From assembly GCA_038210415.1 (NCBI GenBank), contig JBBQWS010000005.1, positions 1 through 64,000 on the forward strand: a DNA stretch of 64,000 nucleotides, written 5' to 3'. Shown here in pieces: positions 8,641 through 17,423 of this stretch (position 1 is the first letter of the stretch; the number at the start of each line of letters is the position of its first letter). The notes beneath the pieces were generated by a model. It saw only the letters and a program-made list of their open reading frames with translations. It ran no database searches and was not told the origin of the DNA. The DNA comes from JBBQWS01 sp038210415. Its GTDB lineage: Bacteria; Actinomycetota; Actinomycetes; Prado026. Position numbers and translations under genes: made by a program.

Positions 8641-9551
8641 CCTCGGTCCTGACCCGCAGCCCGTCGTCCCTGGCGTGGGCCCGCAGGCGGGCATCGGCGG
8701 GCCGGGTCTGGCGCGGCTTCCGCGCCAACCGGGCCGGCATGGTCGGCCTGGGCATGCTGGCCTTCTTCGTCCTCGTCGCGGTATTCGCGCCGCTCCTCGC
8801 CGACAGCGCGGGGCTCGACGTCACCCAGGCGACCGGGCTCCCGCTGCACCGGCCGTACTCCGGCTTCCCGCTCGGCACCGACAAGCAGGGTCGCTCCATC
8901 CTCACCGAGCTGATCTGGGGCAGCCGGATCTCGCTGGTTGTCGGCTTCGCCGCGTCGATCGTCGCCATGGTGATCGGGACGCTGGTGGGCATCGCGTCGG
9001 GACACTTCAAGGGCTTCGTGGGGGGTGGCCTGAGCCGGTTGACCGAATGGTTCCTGGTCATCCCGTTCCTGCCGCTCGCGATCGTCCTTGGCACTGTCCT
9101 GGCCGGCCGGCTCAACCAGGTGATCATCCTGATCATCGTGATCGGCGTGACGAGCTGGGCGTCGACCGCCCGGTTGATCCGGGCGCAGACCCTGTCGATC
9201 GAGGAACGGCCGTACCTCGAACGGGCCCGCGCGCTCGGCGCCGGGGACTGGCGGCAGATGAGTCGCTACATCCTGCCCAACGTCATGCCCCTGGTGTTCG
9301 CCAACACCACGCTCACCGTAGCCGGGTCGATCCTCACCGAGACGACGCTGTCGTTCCTCGGCCTCGGCGACCCGTTCCACGCGTCCTGGGGCTCCATGCT
9401 GGAGAACGCGTTCACCGACGGCGCGATCTCGTCCGGCGCCTGGTGGTACCTCTACCCGCCGGGCATCGCGATCATCCTGGTGGTCCTCGGCTTCACCCTC
9501 GTCGGCCGCGCTCTGGAGACCGTCCTGAACCCACGCCTGCGGGACCGCTGA
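8637..9551 (+). CDS. ABC transporter permease (DppC type)
   Basis: Second permease, 304 residues. The N-terminal cytosolic stretch precedes a first helix (MVGLGMLAFFVLVAVFAPLLAD). LGTDKQGRSILTELIWGSRISL is the DppC/OppC signature region. The EAA loop is RARALGAGDWRQMSRYILPNVMPL. The family's LSFLGLGDP motif is near residue 240. Start ATGA overlaps the DppB stop and its own stop shares one base with the ATG of the ATPase gene. Confidence 0.92.
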   Translation: MTSVLTRSPSSLAWARRRASAGRVWRGFRANRAGMVGLGMLAFFVLVAVFAPLLADSAGLDVTQATGLPLHRPYSGFPLGTDKQGRSILTELIWGSRISLVVGFAASIVAMVIGTLVGIASGHFKGFVGGGLSRLTEWFLVIPFLPLAIVLGTVLAGRLNQVIILIIVIGVTSWASTARLIRAQTLSIEERPYLERARALGAGDWRQMSRYILPNVMPLVFANTTLTVAGSILTETTLSFLGLGDPFHASWGSMLENAFTDGAISSGAWWYLYPPGIAIILVVLGFTLVGRALETVLNPRLRDR

Positions 9552-10519
9552 TGGCGCTGCTCGAGATGCGCGACCTGAGCGTCGTGTACGGCACCGGTGC
9601 GGGCCCGGTGCCGGCTGTCCGCGGCGTCGACCTCACCGTCGACGCGGGCGAGATCCTCGGCGTCGCCGGGGAGTCGGGCTGCGGGAAGTCGACGCTCGCC
9701 GCGACCGTCCTGCGACTGTCCCCCAGCAACGCCAAGGTCACCGGTCAGGTGCTGCTCGACGGCGAGGACGTGCTCACCATGAAGTTCGGCCGGCTCCGCG
9801 CCGTGCGGTGGGCGCAGGCCTCGATCGTGTTCCAGGGTGCCCTGCACTCGTTGAACCCGGTGCGAACGGTCGGGCGACAGATCGCCGAGCCGATCCTGCT
9901 GCATGAGAAGGTCAGCGACAAGGTCGCGGCCAAGCGGGTCGGTGACCTGCTCGAGCAGGTGGGGCTGCCCTCGCGTCGGGCCGAGGCCTACCCCCACCAG
10001 CTGTCCGGCGGCCAGAAGCAGCGCGTCATGATCGCCATGGCCCTGGCGTGCGCGCCCCGGCTGATCATCGCCGACGAGCCGACGACGGCGCTCGACGTGA
10101 TGGTGCAGGCCCAGGTGCTCGACCTGCTGGTCTCGCTCGTCCGCGAGCTCGGCGTCGGTCTGCTGATGATCAGTCACGACCTGTCGGTGCTGGGGTCCAC
10201 GTGTGACCGGGTGGCGGTCATGTACGCCGGTCGCGTCGTCGAGGAGGGCCCGGCCGCGCAGGTCTTCTCGAACGCCCGGCACCCGTACAGCGGCGCCCTC
10301 TCGTCGGCCTTCCCGACCGTCGGTGACCCGGCGTCGCGCCGAGCGCCGCGGGGACTTCCCGGCGACCCGCCTGATCCGCTGCTGCTGCCCAGCGGCTGCT
10401 CGTTCCACCCGCGCTGCCCCGTCGCGGTGGCCGAGTGCGCCGAACGCGAGCCCGAGCTGCTCGAGGTCGAACCCGGTCGTACGGCTGCCTGCTTGCTCCT
10501 GCAGGGAGCGAACCGGTGA
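9551..10519 (+). CDS. ABC transporter ATP-binding protein (DppD type)
   Basis: First ATPase of the importer, 322 residues. Walker A GESGCGKST is at 40-48, the signature LSGGQKQR at 151-158, Walker B LIIADEPT at 171-178 and the switch His in ISHD near 209. The C-terminal oligopeptide/dipeptide extension contains CSFHPRCPVAVAEC, whose cysteines resemble those reported to hold an iron-sulfur cluster in some DppD proteins. It starts on the last base of the permease stop codon (TGATG) and overlaps the next ATPase gene by four bases. Confidence 0.93.
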   Translation: MALLEMRDLSVVYGTGAGPVPAVRGVDLTVDAGEILGVAGESGCGKSTLAATVLRLSPSNAKVTGQVLLDGEDVLTMKFGRLRAVRWAQASIVFQGALHSLNPVRTVGRQIAEPILLHEKVSDKVAAKRVGDLLEQVGLPSRRAEAYPHQLSGGQKQRVMIAMALACAPRLIIADEPTTALDVMVQAQVLDLLVSLVRELGVGLLMISHDLSVLGSTCDRVAVMYAGRVVEEGPAAQVFSNARHPYSGALSSAFPTVGDPASRRAPRGLPGDPPDPLLLPSGCSFHPRCPVAVAECAEREPELLEVEPGRTAACLLLQGANR

Positions 10520-11508
10520 CCTCCGACACGCAGGGGGCGACGCCGGCGCTCGAGGTCCACGACCTCGCCGTGGTCTTCCCGGCGCGGGCCGGGGGGCGGG
10601 CGGCTCGGGCCGTCGACGGCGTGGAGCTCGCGGTCACGCCCGGCGAGATCGTCGCACTGGTCGGCGAGTCGGGCTGCGGCAAGACGACCCTCGCCAGGGC
10701 GATCCTGGGCCTGGTCCTCCCGACCGCTGGGTCGGTCGTCCACCTCGGCGAGCCGCTTGAGTACTCGTCGTCCGCACTCAAGGCGTACCGGCGCCGGGTG
10801 CAGCTGGTGCTGCAGGACCCGTCGGGCGCACTCAACCCACGACACACGGTCTACGAGGCGGTTGCCGAGGGGCTGCGGATCCACAAGGTGCCCGGTAACG
10901 AGCAGGAACTCGTGGCCCAGGCGTTGTCCCGTGCGGGGCTGCGGCCACCGGAGCGGTTCTTCCTGACCTACCCGCACGAGCTGTCGGGCGGTCAACGGCA
11001 ACGGGTGGTCATCGCGGGCGCGCTGGTGCTGGAGCCGGCGGTGATCATCGCCGACGAGCCGGTGTCGTCGCTGGACGCCTCGGTGCGCGGCGAGATCCTG
11101 GCGCTGCTGCTCAAGCTGCGCGACGACCTCGGCCTCACCGTTCTGGTCGTCACGCACGACCTGGGCCTGGCGTGGAACATCGCCGACCGGATCGCGGTGA
11201 TGTACCTCGGCCGCATCGTCGAGCTGGGCAGCACGGAGGACGTCCTGGAGCGTCCGCAGCACCCGTACACCAAGGCCCTGCTGTCGGTCGTCCCCGAGAT
11301 CGAGCACGTGGACCCGGTGGTGCTGACCGGTGAGCCACCGGACCCGACACGGATCCCGACCGGCTGCCGGTTCCACCCGCGCTGCCCCGCGATCGTGTCC
11401 GGCGCGGCCGCGGCGGCCGGTGTCGAGCAACGTTGCCAGACCGAGCAGCTCCCGGTGCTCGCGGCGATCGAGGGACACCAGTCGGCCTGCTTCCTAACCG
11501 GCACCTGA
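10516..11508 (+). CDS. ABC transporter ATP-binding protein (DppF type)
   Basis: Second ATPase, 330 residues from a GTG that overlaps the previous stop (GTGA). Walker A GESGCGKTT is at 50-58, the signature LSGGQRQR at 157-164 and Walker B VIIADEP follows. The C-terminal extension has CRFHPRCPAI. Together the two ATPases power the importer. It is the last gene before a 65-bp gap holding a strong palindrome, after which the oxidoreductase operon begins on the same strand. Confidence 0.93.
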   Translation: MTSDTQGATPALEVHDLAVVFPARAGGRAARAVDGVELAVTPGEIVALVGESGCGKTTLARAILGLVLPTAGSVVHLGEPLEYSSSALKAYRRRVQLVLQDPSGALNPRHTVYEAVAEGLRIHKVPGNEQELVAQALSRAGLRPPERFFLTYPHELSGGQRQRVVIAGALVLEPAVIIADEPVSSLDASVRGEILALLLKLRDDLGLTVLVVTHDLGLAWNIADRIAVMYLGRIVELGSTEDVLERPQHPYTKALLSVVPEIEHVDPVVLTGEPPDPTRIPTGCRFHPRCPAIVSGAAAAAGVEQRCQTEQLPVLAAIEGHQSACFLTGT

Positions 11509-11511
11509 GGT

Positions 11512-11547
11512 GCCATGCTTACTGACGCGCGAGTCAGTAAGCATGGC
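11512..11547. promoter_or_regulatory. perfect 15-bp inverted repeat, probable TetR operator
   Basis: GCCATGCTTACTGAC and GTCAGTAAGCATGGC are exact reverse complements separated by the six bases GCGCGA. The site lies four bases after the importer operon and 26 bases before the start of the oxidoreductase gene. Such long spaced palindromes with a TTACTGAC/GTCAGTAA core are typical of TetR-family operators. A matching half (CTTACTG) lies over the -10 box of the tetR gene at 16129, which supports this reading. It could also act as a terminator for the importer operon, but no T run follows. Confidence 0.6.
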
Positions 11548-11573
11548 GAGAGCCGCCACCACCAGGAGAGCCC

Positions 11574-13196
11574 GTGAGCAACGCGTACGACGTCATCGTG
11601 GTCGGAGGCGGCCACAACGGACTCGTCGCCGCGGGTTACCTCGCCAAGCAGGGCCTCCGCACGGTCGTCCTGGAGCGGCGCCCCGTGGTCGGTGGCGCCG
11701 CGGTCAGCGAGCACCCGTTCGGACCCGAGTACACCGTCACGTCGCTCTCGTACGTCGTCTCGCTGCTGCCACCGTCGCTAGTGCGCGACCTGCAGCTGGA
11801 CCGGCACGGGTACCACGTCTACCCCCAAGGGCCGTACTTCGCGCCACGACGCGACGGCCGCTACCTCCAGCTGCCCAGCGACCACGGTCGCCGTCACGAC
11901 GAGATCGCGAAGTTCTCCGACAAGGACGCCGACGCCATCGAGGTCTGGGACGCCAAGCTGGACGCCATCGGCCGGGTGCTCGGGCCGATGCTGAACGACA
12001 TCCCGCCCAAGGTGGGCTCCCGAAAGCCCGCCGACCTGGCCCGGCAGGCGATGCTGCTCCGCCGGCTCAAGGACGTCGACGCGCGCAAGGCGGTCGACAT
12101 CACGCGGCTGATGACCTCGAGCATCGCCGACCTCGTCGACGACGCCTTCGAGTCCGACGCGATGAAGGGCGTGCTGGCCGTCTCCGGCGTCATCGGCACG
12201 TGGGCCGGGCCACGCTCCGCCGGCACTGCGTACGTGATGCTGCACCACCACATGGGCGACACCGACGGGCAGACCGGCGCCTGGGGCTTTCCTCGTGGTG
12301 GCATGGGCGGCGTGACGCAGGCGCTCGCCTCGGCCGCCCGCTCGTTCGGTGCCGAGATCCGCACCGACGCCGAGGTCACCCGGATCACCACGGCTGGTGG
12401 CGCGGTTACCGGCGTGGTGCTCGCGAACGGTGACGTGCTCACCGCGCCGACCGTCATCACGACGGCGCACCCGCAGATCTCGTTCCTGCGCCTGGTCGAC
12501 CGGCGCGACCTGCCAGCCGACTTCGTCGAGGAGATCGAGACCTGGAAGTCGCGCAGCGGCACCGTGAAGGTCAACTTCGCGGTCGACCGGCTCCCGGAAT
12601 TCGCGAGCAAGCCCGGCTTCGACCCGGAGGTGCAGGGCGGAACCATCGTGCTCGCGGAGTCGCTGGACGACATCGAGACCGCGTTCCAGGAGGCTGTCAC
12701 GGGCAAGGCCGCCACGCTGCCGTTCGCCGACATCTGCATCCCCAGCGTCTTCGACGACTCGCTCGCCCCCTCAGGGCAGCACATAGTCTCGATGTTCACG
12801 CAGTGGGTGCCGCACACCTGGAACGCCGAGCCCCAGCAGGCCGAGCTCGAGGCGTACGCCGACCGGCTCGTCGCTCGCATGGATCTCGTGGCACCAGGCT
12901 TCACCGACTCCGTGCTGCACCGGCAGGTGATCGGGCCGTACACCATGGAGCACGAGTACGGCCTCGTCGGCGGCAACATCTTCCACGGCGAGCTCACCGT
13001 CGGGCAGATGTTCCACGCCCGTCCGGCCGCCGGGTTCGCCGACCTGCGCACTCCGATCGACGGCCTGTACCAGGCAGGTTCGGCCACGCACGGCGGCGGC
13101 GGCGTGACCGGTGTGCCCGGCCGCAACGTGGTCAAGCAGGTGCTCTCCGACCGCAAGCGCTCCGACCTCAAGCGCCGCTTCGCGCGGAAGGGGTGA
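11574..13196 (+). CDS. PYROXD2/phytoene-dehydrogenase-like FAD oxidoreductase
   Basis: A 540-residue flavoprotein of the CrtI/PYROXD2 class. The FAD dinucleotide-binding loop is VVGGGHNG at residues 9-16, followed by an acidic-end strand (TVVLERRPVVGGAAVSE). The C-terminal FAD-contact region reads GLYQAGSATHGGGGVTGVPGRN. Proteins of this type desaturate or oxidise carbon-nitrogen or carbon-carbon bonds; the substrate here is unknown. The GTG at 11574 has AGGAG five bases upstream. It opens a three-gene operon with a Rieske oxygenase and a sarcosine-oxidase-like enzyme, which suggests a role in breaking down a methylated nitrogen compound. Confidence 0.85.
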   Translation: MSNAYDVIVVGGGHNGLVAAGYLAKQGLRTVVLERRPVVGGAAVSEHPFGPEYTVTSLSYVVSLLPPSLVRDLQLDRHGYHVYPQGPYFAPRRDGRYLQLPSDHGRRHDEIAKFSDKDADAIEVWDAKLDAIGRVLGPMLNDIPPKVGSRKPADLARQAMLLRRLKDVDARKAVDITRLMTSSIADLVDDAFESDAMKGVLAVSGVIGTWAGPRSAGTAYVMLHHHMGDTDGQTGAWGFPRGGMGGVTQALASAARSFGAEIRTDAEVTRITTAGGAVTGVVLANGDVLTAPTVITTAHPQISFLRLVDRRDLPADFVEEIETWKSRSGTVKVNFAVDRLPEFASKPGFDPEVQGGTIVLAESLDDIETAFQEAVTGKAATLPFADICIPSVFDDSLAPSGQHIVSMFTQWVPHTWNAEPQQAELEAYADRLVARMDLVAPGFTDSVLHRQVIGPYTMEHEYGLVGGNIFHGELTVGQMFHARPAAGFADLRTPIDGLYQAGSATHGGGGVTGVPGRNVVKQVLSDRKRSDLKRRFARKG

Positions 13197-13198
13197 CC

Positions 13199-14353
13199 AT
13201 GGGCCGGCTGCAGGCGGCACTCCCGCGCGAGCACTACGTCGACCCTGCGACCTGGCAGACCGAGCGTGACCGCGTCCTGTCCCGCTCCTGGTTCTGCGCC
13301 GGACGGCTCGCCGAGCTCGGCCTCGTCGCCGACGGCGTGGTGGTCCCCGGGCGGCTCGCCGTTCTCGACATGCTCGGCGAATCCGTGCTGGTCACCACGA
13401 CGAAGGAGGGCCGGCTGCACGCGCACTTCAACGTGTGCCGGCACCGCGGGTCGCAGGTCGTCGCCATCGATCCCGCGACCGGGCCGCCCGCCCCGTGCAA
13501 GCTCTGGGCCCTGCGCTGCGGCTACCACTCGTGGACGTACGACCTCGACGGCTCGCTCCGGTATGCCCCGCACACCGACGACATCGACTTCGAGCCGGCC
13601 GACTTCGGGCTGCACCCGGTCGGGGTGGACACGTGGGGCGGCTTCCTCTGGCTCAACCTGGCGCCGGACGGCGCGCCGACCCTGGCCGACGAGCTGGGCG
13701 AGGTGCCTGAGCGCCTGGTTCGGTACCCGCTCGACTCGCTGGTCATCGGCCGCACCCTGACGTACGACGTCGACGCGAACTGGAAGGTCGTCGCTGAGAA
13801 CTACAACGAGTGCTACCACTGCGGGCCGGTGCATCCAGAGCTCGTCCAGCTCGTACCCGCCTTCGCCCAGGACGGCGGCTCGAACCTCGACTGGGAAGGC
13901 GGTGTGCCCCACCGCGAGGGTGCCTGGACGTTCACCGCAAGCGGCACGTCCGACCGCGACCGCTTCCCGGACCTCGACGCCGACGAGCGAGAGCGGCACA
14001 AGGGCGAGCTGGTCTACCCCAACCTGCTGCTGTCACTGTCGGCCGACCACGTCGCCGCGTTCCGGCTCGAGCCGCTGGCCGCCGACCGCACGCGCGTCGT
14101 CTGCGACCTGCTGTTCGCAGCAGCTGAGCTCGCCAAGGACAGCTTCGACCCGTCCGATGTCGCCGACTTCTGGCACGTCGTCAACCTGCAGGACTGGGCT
14201 GTGTGCTCCTCGGTGCAGCGCGGGATGTCGTCACGGGCCTACCGCGAAGGCTGGTATGCGCCCATGGAGGACGCCTCGCTCGACGTCCGGCGGTGGCTGC
14301 TCCCCCGCCTCGACAAGGCCGACAAGCTCGACGAGGGAGTGACCCGTGGCTGA
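13199..14353 (+). CDS. Rieske oxygenase alpha subunit, quaternary-ammonium type (1)
   Basis: A 384-residue non-heme iron oxygenase. The Rieske [2Fe-2S] ligands are Cys80/His82 (CRHRG) and Cys107/His110 (CGYHSW). The mononuclear iron site is His207 and His212 in ENYNECYHCGPVHPEL, with Asp332 (NLQDW) as the likely third ligand. The bridging residue is Glu204, whereas ring-hydroxylating dioxygenases usually have Asp; Glu is found in the glycine-betaine, carnitine and stachydrine oxygenases. Those remove N-methyl groups or cleave C-N bonds. The ATG at 13199 has GGAAGGGG upstream. A dedicated reductase is not seen in the window. It overlaps the next gene by eight bases. Confidence 0.88.
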   Translation: MGRLQAALPREHYVDPATWQTERDRVLSRSWFCAGRLAELGLVADGVVVPGRLAVLDMLGESVLVTTTKEGRLHAHFNVCRHRGSQVVAIDPATGPPAPCKLWALRCGYHSWTYDLDGSLRYAPHTDDIDFEPADFGLHPVGVDTWGGFLWLNLAPDGAPTLADELGEVPERLVRYPLDSLVIGRTLTYDVDANWKVVAENYNECYHCGPVHPELVQLVPAFAQDGGSNLDWEGGVPHREGAWTFTASGTSDRDRFPDLDADERERHKGELVYPNLLLSLSADHVAAFRLEPLAADRTRVVCDLLFAAAELAKDSFDPSDVADFWHVVNLQDWAVCSSVQRGMSSRAYREGWYAPMEDASLDVRRWLLPRLDKADKLDEGVTRG

Positions 14354-15515
14354 GCAGTTCGAGTACGCCGTCGTCGGGCTCGGCGCGCTCGGCAGCGCCA
14401 CCGCCTGGCAGCTCGCCCGGCGCGGGCACCAGGTGCTCGGTCTCGAGCGGTTCGTGCTGGGCCACGAGCGCGGGGCGTCGCACGACTCGTCCCGGATCCT
14501 TCGGCACAGCTACCACACACCCGACTACGTCCGGCTGACGTTCGAGGCCTACGACGACTGGGCGACACTCGAGGAGGAGACCGGCCAGGAGCTCGTGACG
14601 GTGACCGGGGGGGTCGACCTGTTCCCGCCGGACGCGGCGATCCCGCCGGTCGACTACACGAGCTCGCTCGACGCGGTGGGCGTCCCGTACGAGCTGCTCG
14701 ACCGGGCGGCCGTCGCCGGGCGGTGGCCGCAGTTCGAGCTGCCCGGCGGCACGGTGGCACTGTTCCAGGAGCGCACCGCGATCGTCCCGGCTGCACGGGG
14801 CACGGCTGCGATGGCGGCCCGCGCGGTCGCCCACGGCGCGGTGCTGCGGGACGAGTCACCCGTGACGGCCGTACGGGATCTCGGCTCGGCCGGCATCGAG
14901 ATCGAGGCGGGCGGCGTGACGTACCGGGTACGTCGCCTCGTCGTCACAGCCGACGCCTGGACCAACGACGTCGTCGGGCACCTCGGCCTGCACGTCCCGC
15001 TCACGGTGACCCAGGAGCAGGTGACGTACTTCCGGCCGGATGTGCCGAGCGACTTCGCAGACGAGCGGTTCCCGGTCTGGATCTGGATGGACGACCCGTC
15101 GTTCTACGGCTTCCCGACGTACGGCGAGCTGACCCTGAAGGCCGCGCAGGACTGCGGCGGGCCCGAGGTCACCGGTGACGCCCGTTCGTTCGACCCGGAC
15201 CCGGCCCGGCAGCAGCTGCTCGCGGAGTTCATGGCCCGTAGGTTCCCCGGCAGCGGCCGGATCGACCGCTCGAAGACCTGCCTCTACACCCTGACGCCGG
15301 ACCGCGACTTCGTCCTGTCGCCCGTGCCAGGGCACGAGTCGGTGATCGTGGGCATGGGCGCGGCCCACGGGTTCAAGTTCGCGCCGACCTTCGGACGGCT
15401 GCTTGCCGACCTCGCCGACAGCGGCGTGCCGGGCACACCGGTGGACCTGTCGGCCTTCCGGCTCGACCGCCCAGCGCTGACCGACCCGGACTACCAGGCG
15501 AGCTGGTTGGTGTGA
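14346..15515 (+). CDS. monomeric sarcosine oxidase / N-methyltryptophan oxidase-like flavoenzyme
   Basis: A 389-residue flavoprotein of the MSOX/MTOX family, which oxidatively removes the methyl group of an N-methyl amino acid, giving the amine, formaldehyde and hydrogen peroxide. The FAD loop is VVGLGALGSA at 9-18, followed by GASHDSSRILRHSY, and Cys312 in KTCLYTLTPD is the expected covalent flavin attachment site. Lys265 in ELTLKAAQD matches the oxygen-activating lysine of MSOX. The GTG start overlaps the Rieske gene, so the two are coupled. The pairing fits stepwise demethylation of a betaine through dimethyl to monomethyl product, as inference. Confidence 0.85.
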   Translation: MAEQFEYAVVGLGALGSATAWQLARRGHQVLGLERFVLGHERGASHDSSRILRHSYHTPDYVRLTFEAYDDWATLEEETGQELVTVTGGVDLFPPDAAIPPVDYTSSLDAVGVPYELLDRAAVAGRWPQFELPGGTVALFQERTAIVPAARGTAAMAARAVAHGAVLRDESPVTAVRDLGSAGIEIEAGGVTYRVRRLVVTADAWTNDVVGHLGLHVPLTVTQEQVTYFRPDVPSDFADERFPVWIWMDDPSFYGFPTYGELTLKAAQDCGGPEVTGDARSFDPDPARQQLLAEFMARRFPGSGRIDRSKTCLYTLTPDRDFVLSPVPGHESVIVGMGAAHGFKFAPTFGRLLADLADSGVPGTPVDLSAFRLDRPALTDPDYQASWLV

Positions 15516-15523
15516 CCCGCGAC

Positions 15524-16129
15524 TCAGGCCAGGGCGCCGGCGGGCAGCTGCAGCTCGCGCTCGGCCAGGTCAGCGACCCAGCCGGCCATCTGCCCGCGCG
15601 TGAGCACGCCCCGGTGCACCGTCACCTGCACCGCGAGCCCGTCGATGAGTGCGGTGATGCGCCAGGCCGCCCCGTGCGGGTCGTCGCACCGGAACTCGCC
15701 GTCGCGGACGCCGTCGGCGATCAGGTCGGCAACGGCCTCCTTCCAGCGCAGGTCGAGCTTCTTCGACACCCTGCGCAGCTCGGGCGAACGCATCGCAGCC
15801 GCCCACGCGTCGACCCACAGCGTCCAGCCCGGCGGGGACGAGCCTGCGGGCGAGTAGAGCTTGAGCACCGACCGCAGGCGGCCGAGCGCCGTACCGGGCG
15901 CCTGTACGGCCGCATCCAGCCGGACCAGGTCCCGGTTCGCCGCGTACGCGAAAGCCTCGGCGAGCAGCCGGTCCTTCGTCTCGAAGTGGTAGAAGACGAG
16001 TGCCGGCGAGATCGACAACGCCTGGGCCACGTCGGCCACGCGAGTGTGCGCAAGGCCTCGCCGCTGCACCTCGACCACGGTCGCGCTGAGGATCTCCTCG
16101 CGCCTGACGTCCACATTTCTTCGGGCCAC
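15524..16129 (-). CDS. TetR-family regulator with BetI-like C-terminal domain
   Basis: A 201-residue repressor. The N-terminal helix-turn-helix spans about residues 10-55 (ILSATVVEVQRRGLAHTRVADVAQALSISP region, with VFYHFETKDRLL as the recognition-end motif). The C-terminal domain (ELRRVSKKLDLRWKEAVADLI and ITALIDGLAVQVTVH) resembles the BetI group. It faces away from the second Rieske gene across 41 bp. TAAGGT lies six bases before the GTG start, so the transcript is probably leaderless, and the half-operator CTTACTG covers that box, suggesting autoregulation. BetI of other bacteria senses choline, which fits the neighbours, but the ligand here is unproven. Confidence 0.82.
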   Translation of the reverse strand: MARRNVDVRREEILSATVVEVQRRGLAHTRVADVAQALSISPALVFYHFETKDRLLAEAFAYAANRDLVRLDAAVQAPGTALGRLRSVLKLYSPAGSSPPGWTLWVDAWAAAMRSPELRRVSKKLDLRWKEAVADLIADGVRDGEFRCDDPHGAAWRITALIDGLAVQVTVHRGVLTRGQMAGWVADLAERELQLPAGALA

Positions 16130-16170
16130 GCCCGGACCTTACTGGCCCACGCACGCTGCTGGAGGAACTC
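16130..16170. promoter_or_regulatory. divergent tetR / Rieske-2 promoter region with operator half-site
   Basis: This 41-bp gap holds the tetR -10 box (TAAGGT on the minus strand, 16136-16141), the half-site CTTACTG that repeats one arm core of the palindrome at 11512-11547, and the GGAGG ribosome site of the Rieske-2 gene. The second palindrome arm is not conserved here. Confidence 0.5.
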
Positions 16171-17370
16171 ATGACCATGACACCCGATCGCGTCGGTGGC
16201 CCATCGGCCGAGACCGCCTCGAACGCCCCGCTCGACCCGGCCCAGCTCGACCGTGCGCTCCAGCCGTTCGGTAAGTCCACGATGCTGCCGGCCGCGGCGT
16301 ACACCTCGCGGGACGTCCTGGACTGGGAGCGCCGGCACTTCACAGCGGCGACCTGGGCCTGCCTGGGCCGGGCCGTCGACCTTCGCGTGGCCGACAACGG
16401 CCGCCCGCTGACCCAGCGGGCGCTGCAGGTGGGCGACATCCCGGTGCTGCTCACCTTCGCGGGCGACGACAGCAAGCCGGTCGTCCGAGCCTTCGCGAAC
16501 ACCTGCCGGCACCGAGGGCACGAGCTGCTGCCCGAGGGCGGCACCGGCGAGAAACGGGCGGTCACCTGTCCGTACCACGCCTGGTCGTTCGCCCTCGACG
16601 GCTCGGTGCTCGCGGCACCAGGATTCACGGAGGTACCGACCTTCGACCGTGCTGACTACCCGCTCGTCGCCATGCCCACGGAGGTATGGCACGGCTGGGT
16701 CTTCGTCAACGCGATCGGAGATGCGGCACCGTTCGCGGAACACATCGGTGGCTTGGCCGACCTCGTCGCGCCGTACGCGCCGGAGCGGCTGCACCTGCGG
16801 GCCCGGCACACGTACGAGATCGCAGCCAACTGGAAGATCGTGTGCGAGAACTACCACGAGTGCTACCACTGCCCGCTGATCCACCCCGAGCTGTGCGTGG
16901 TCTCGCCGCCCACGTCCGGCGACAACTACGACCTGCCCGGCGCGTGGGTCGGCGGGAGCATGGACCTGGCGCCGGACGCTGCCACGATGTCGCTGTCGGG
17001 CGCCTCGGCAGGCGAGCCGATCCCTGGCGTCGACCCGCGCAAGGTGCTCTACCTCGGCCTGTTCCCGAACCTGCTGATCTCGGCGCACCCCGACTACGTC
17101 ATGACGCACCGGATGGTGCCGCTGGCGCCGGACCGCACCTGGATCGAGTGCTCGTGGTACTTCCCGTCGGCAACGGTCGACCCGTCGTACGCGGTCGATT
17201 TCTGGGACCTCACGAACCGGCAGGACTGGGGCGCTTGCGAGTCGGTGCAGAGGGGCCTGGGCTCACCGCACTTCAAGCCTGGCCCGTTCGCGCCCAACGA
17301 GGACGCCGTCCACCAGTGGGTCACGATGCTCGGCCGGGCCTACCGCGGCATCCCCCCGCACCACACTTAG
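16171..17370 (+). CDS. Rieske oxygenase alpha subunit, quaternary-ammonium type (2)
   Basis: A 399-residue second oxygenase, clearly diverged from the first and with about 35 extra N-terminal residues. Rieske ligands are Cys112/His114 (CRHRGHEL) and Cys133/His136 (CPYHAWSF). The catalytic iron site is His233, His238 and Asp352, with Glu230 as the bridging residue in CENYHECYHCPLIHPEL. This is the pattern of glycine-betaine monooxygenase (GbcA/BmoA) and carnitine oxygenase. GGAGG sits six bases before the ATG. It is transcribed alone, divergent from tetR. Two QA-type oxygenases in one locus suggest two successive demethylations or two substrates. No ferredoxin reductase gene follows. Confidence 0.88.
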   Translation: MTMTPDRVGGPSAETASNAPLDPAQLDRALQPFGKSTMLPAAAYTSRDVLDWERRHFTAATWACLGRAVDLRVADNGRPLTQRALQVGDIPVLLTFAGDDSKPVVRAFANTCRHRGHELLPEGGTGEKRAVTCPYHAWSFALDGSVLAAPGFTEVPTFDRADYPLVAMPTEVWHGWVFVNAIGDAAPFAEHIGGLADLVAPYAPERLHLRARHTYEIAANWKIVCENYHECYHCPLIHPELCVVSPPTSGDNYDLPGAWVGGSMDLAPDAATMSLSGASAGEPIPGVDPRKVLYLGLFPNLLISAHPDYVMTHRMVPLAPDRTWIECSWYFPSATVDPSYAVDFWDLTNRQDWGACESVQRGLGSPHFKPGPFAPNEDAVHQWVTMLGRAYRGIPPHHT

Positions 17371-17423
17371 CCCCCAAGCCCACCCCCCAAGCCCAAGCCC
17401 ACCCCCCACCCCCTTCCCCCGCC

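Noticed and set aside
11894..13999. A 701-codon frame antisense to the oxidoreductase and Rieske genes
   Set aside because: Shadow frame; composition unlike a protein, and the sense genes are well supported.
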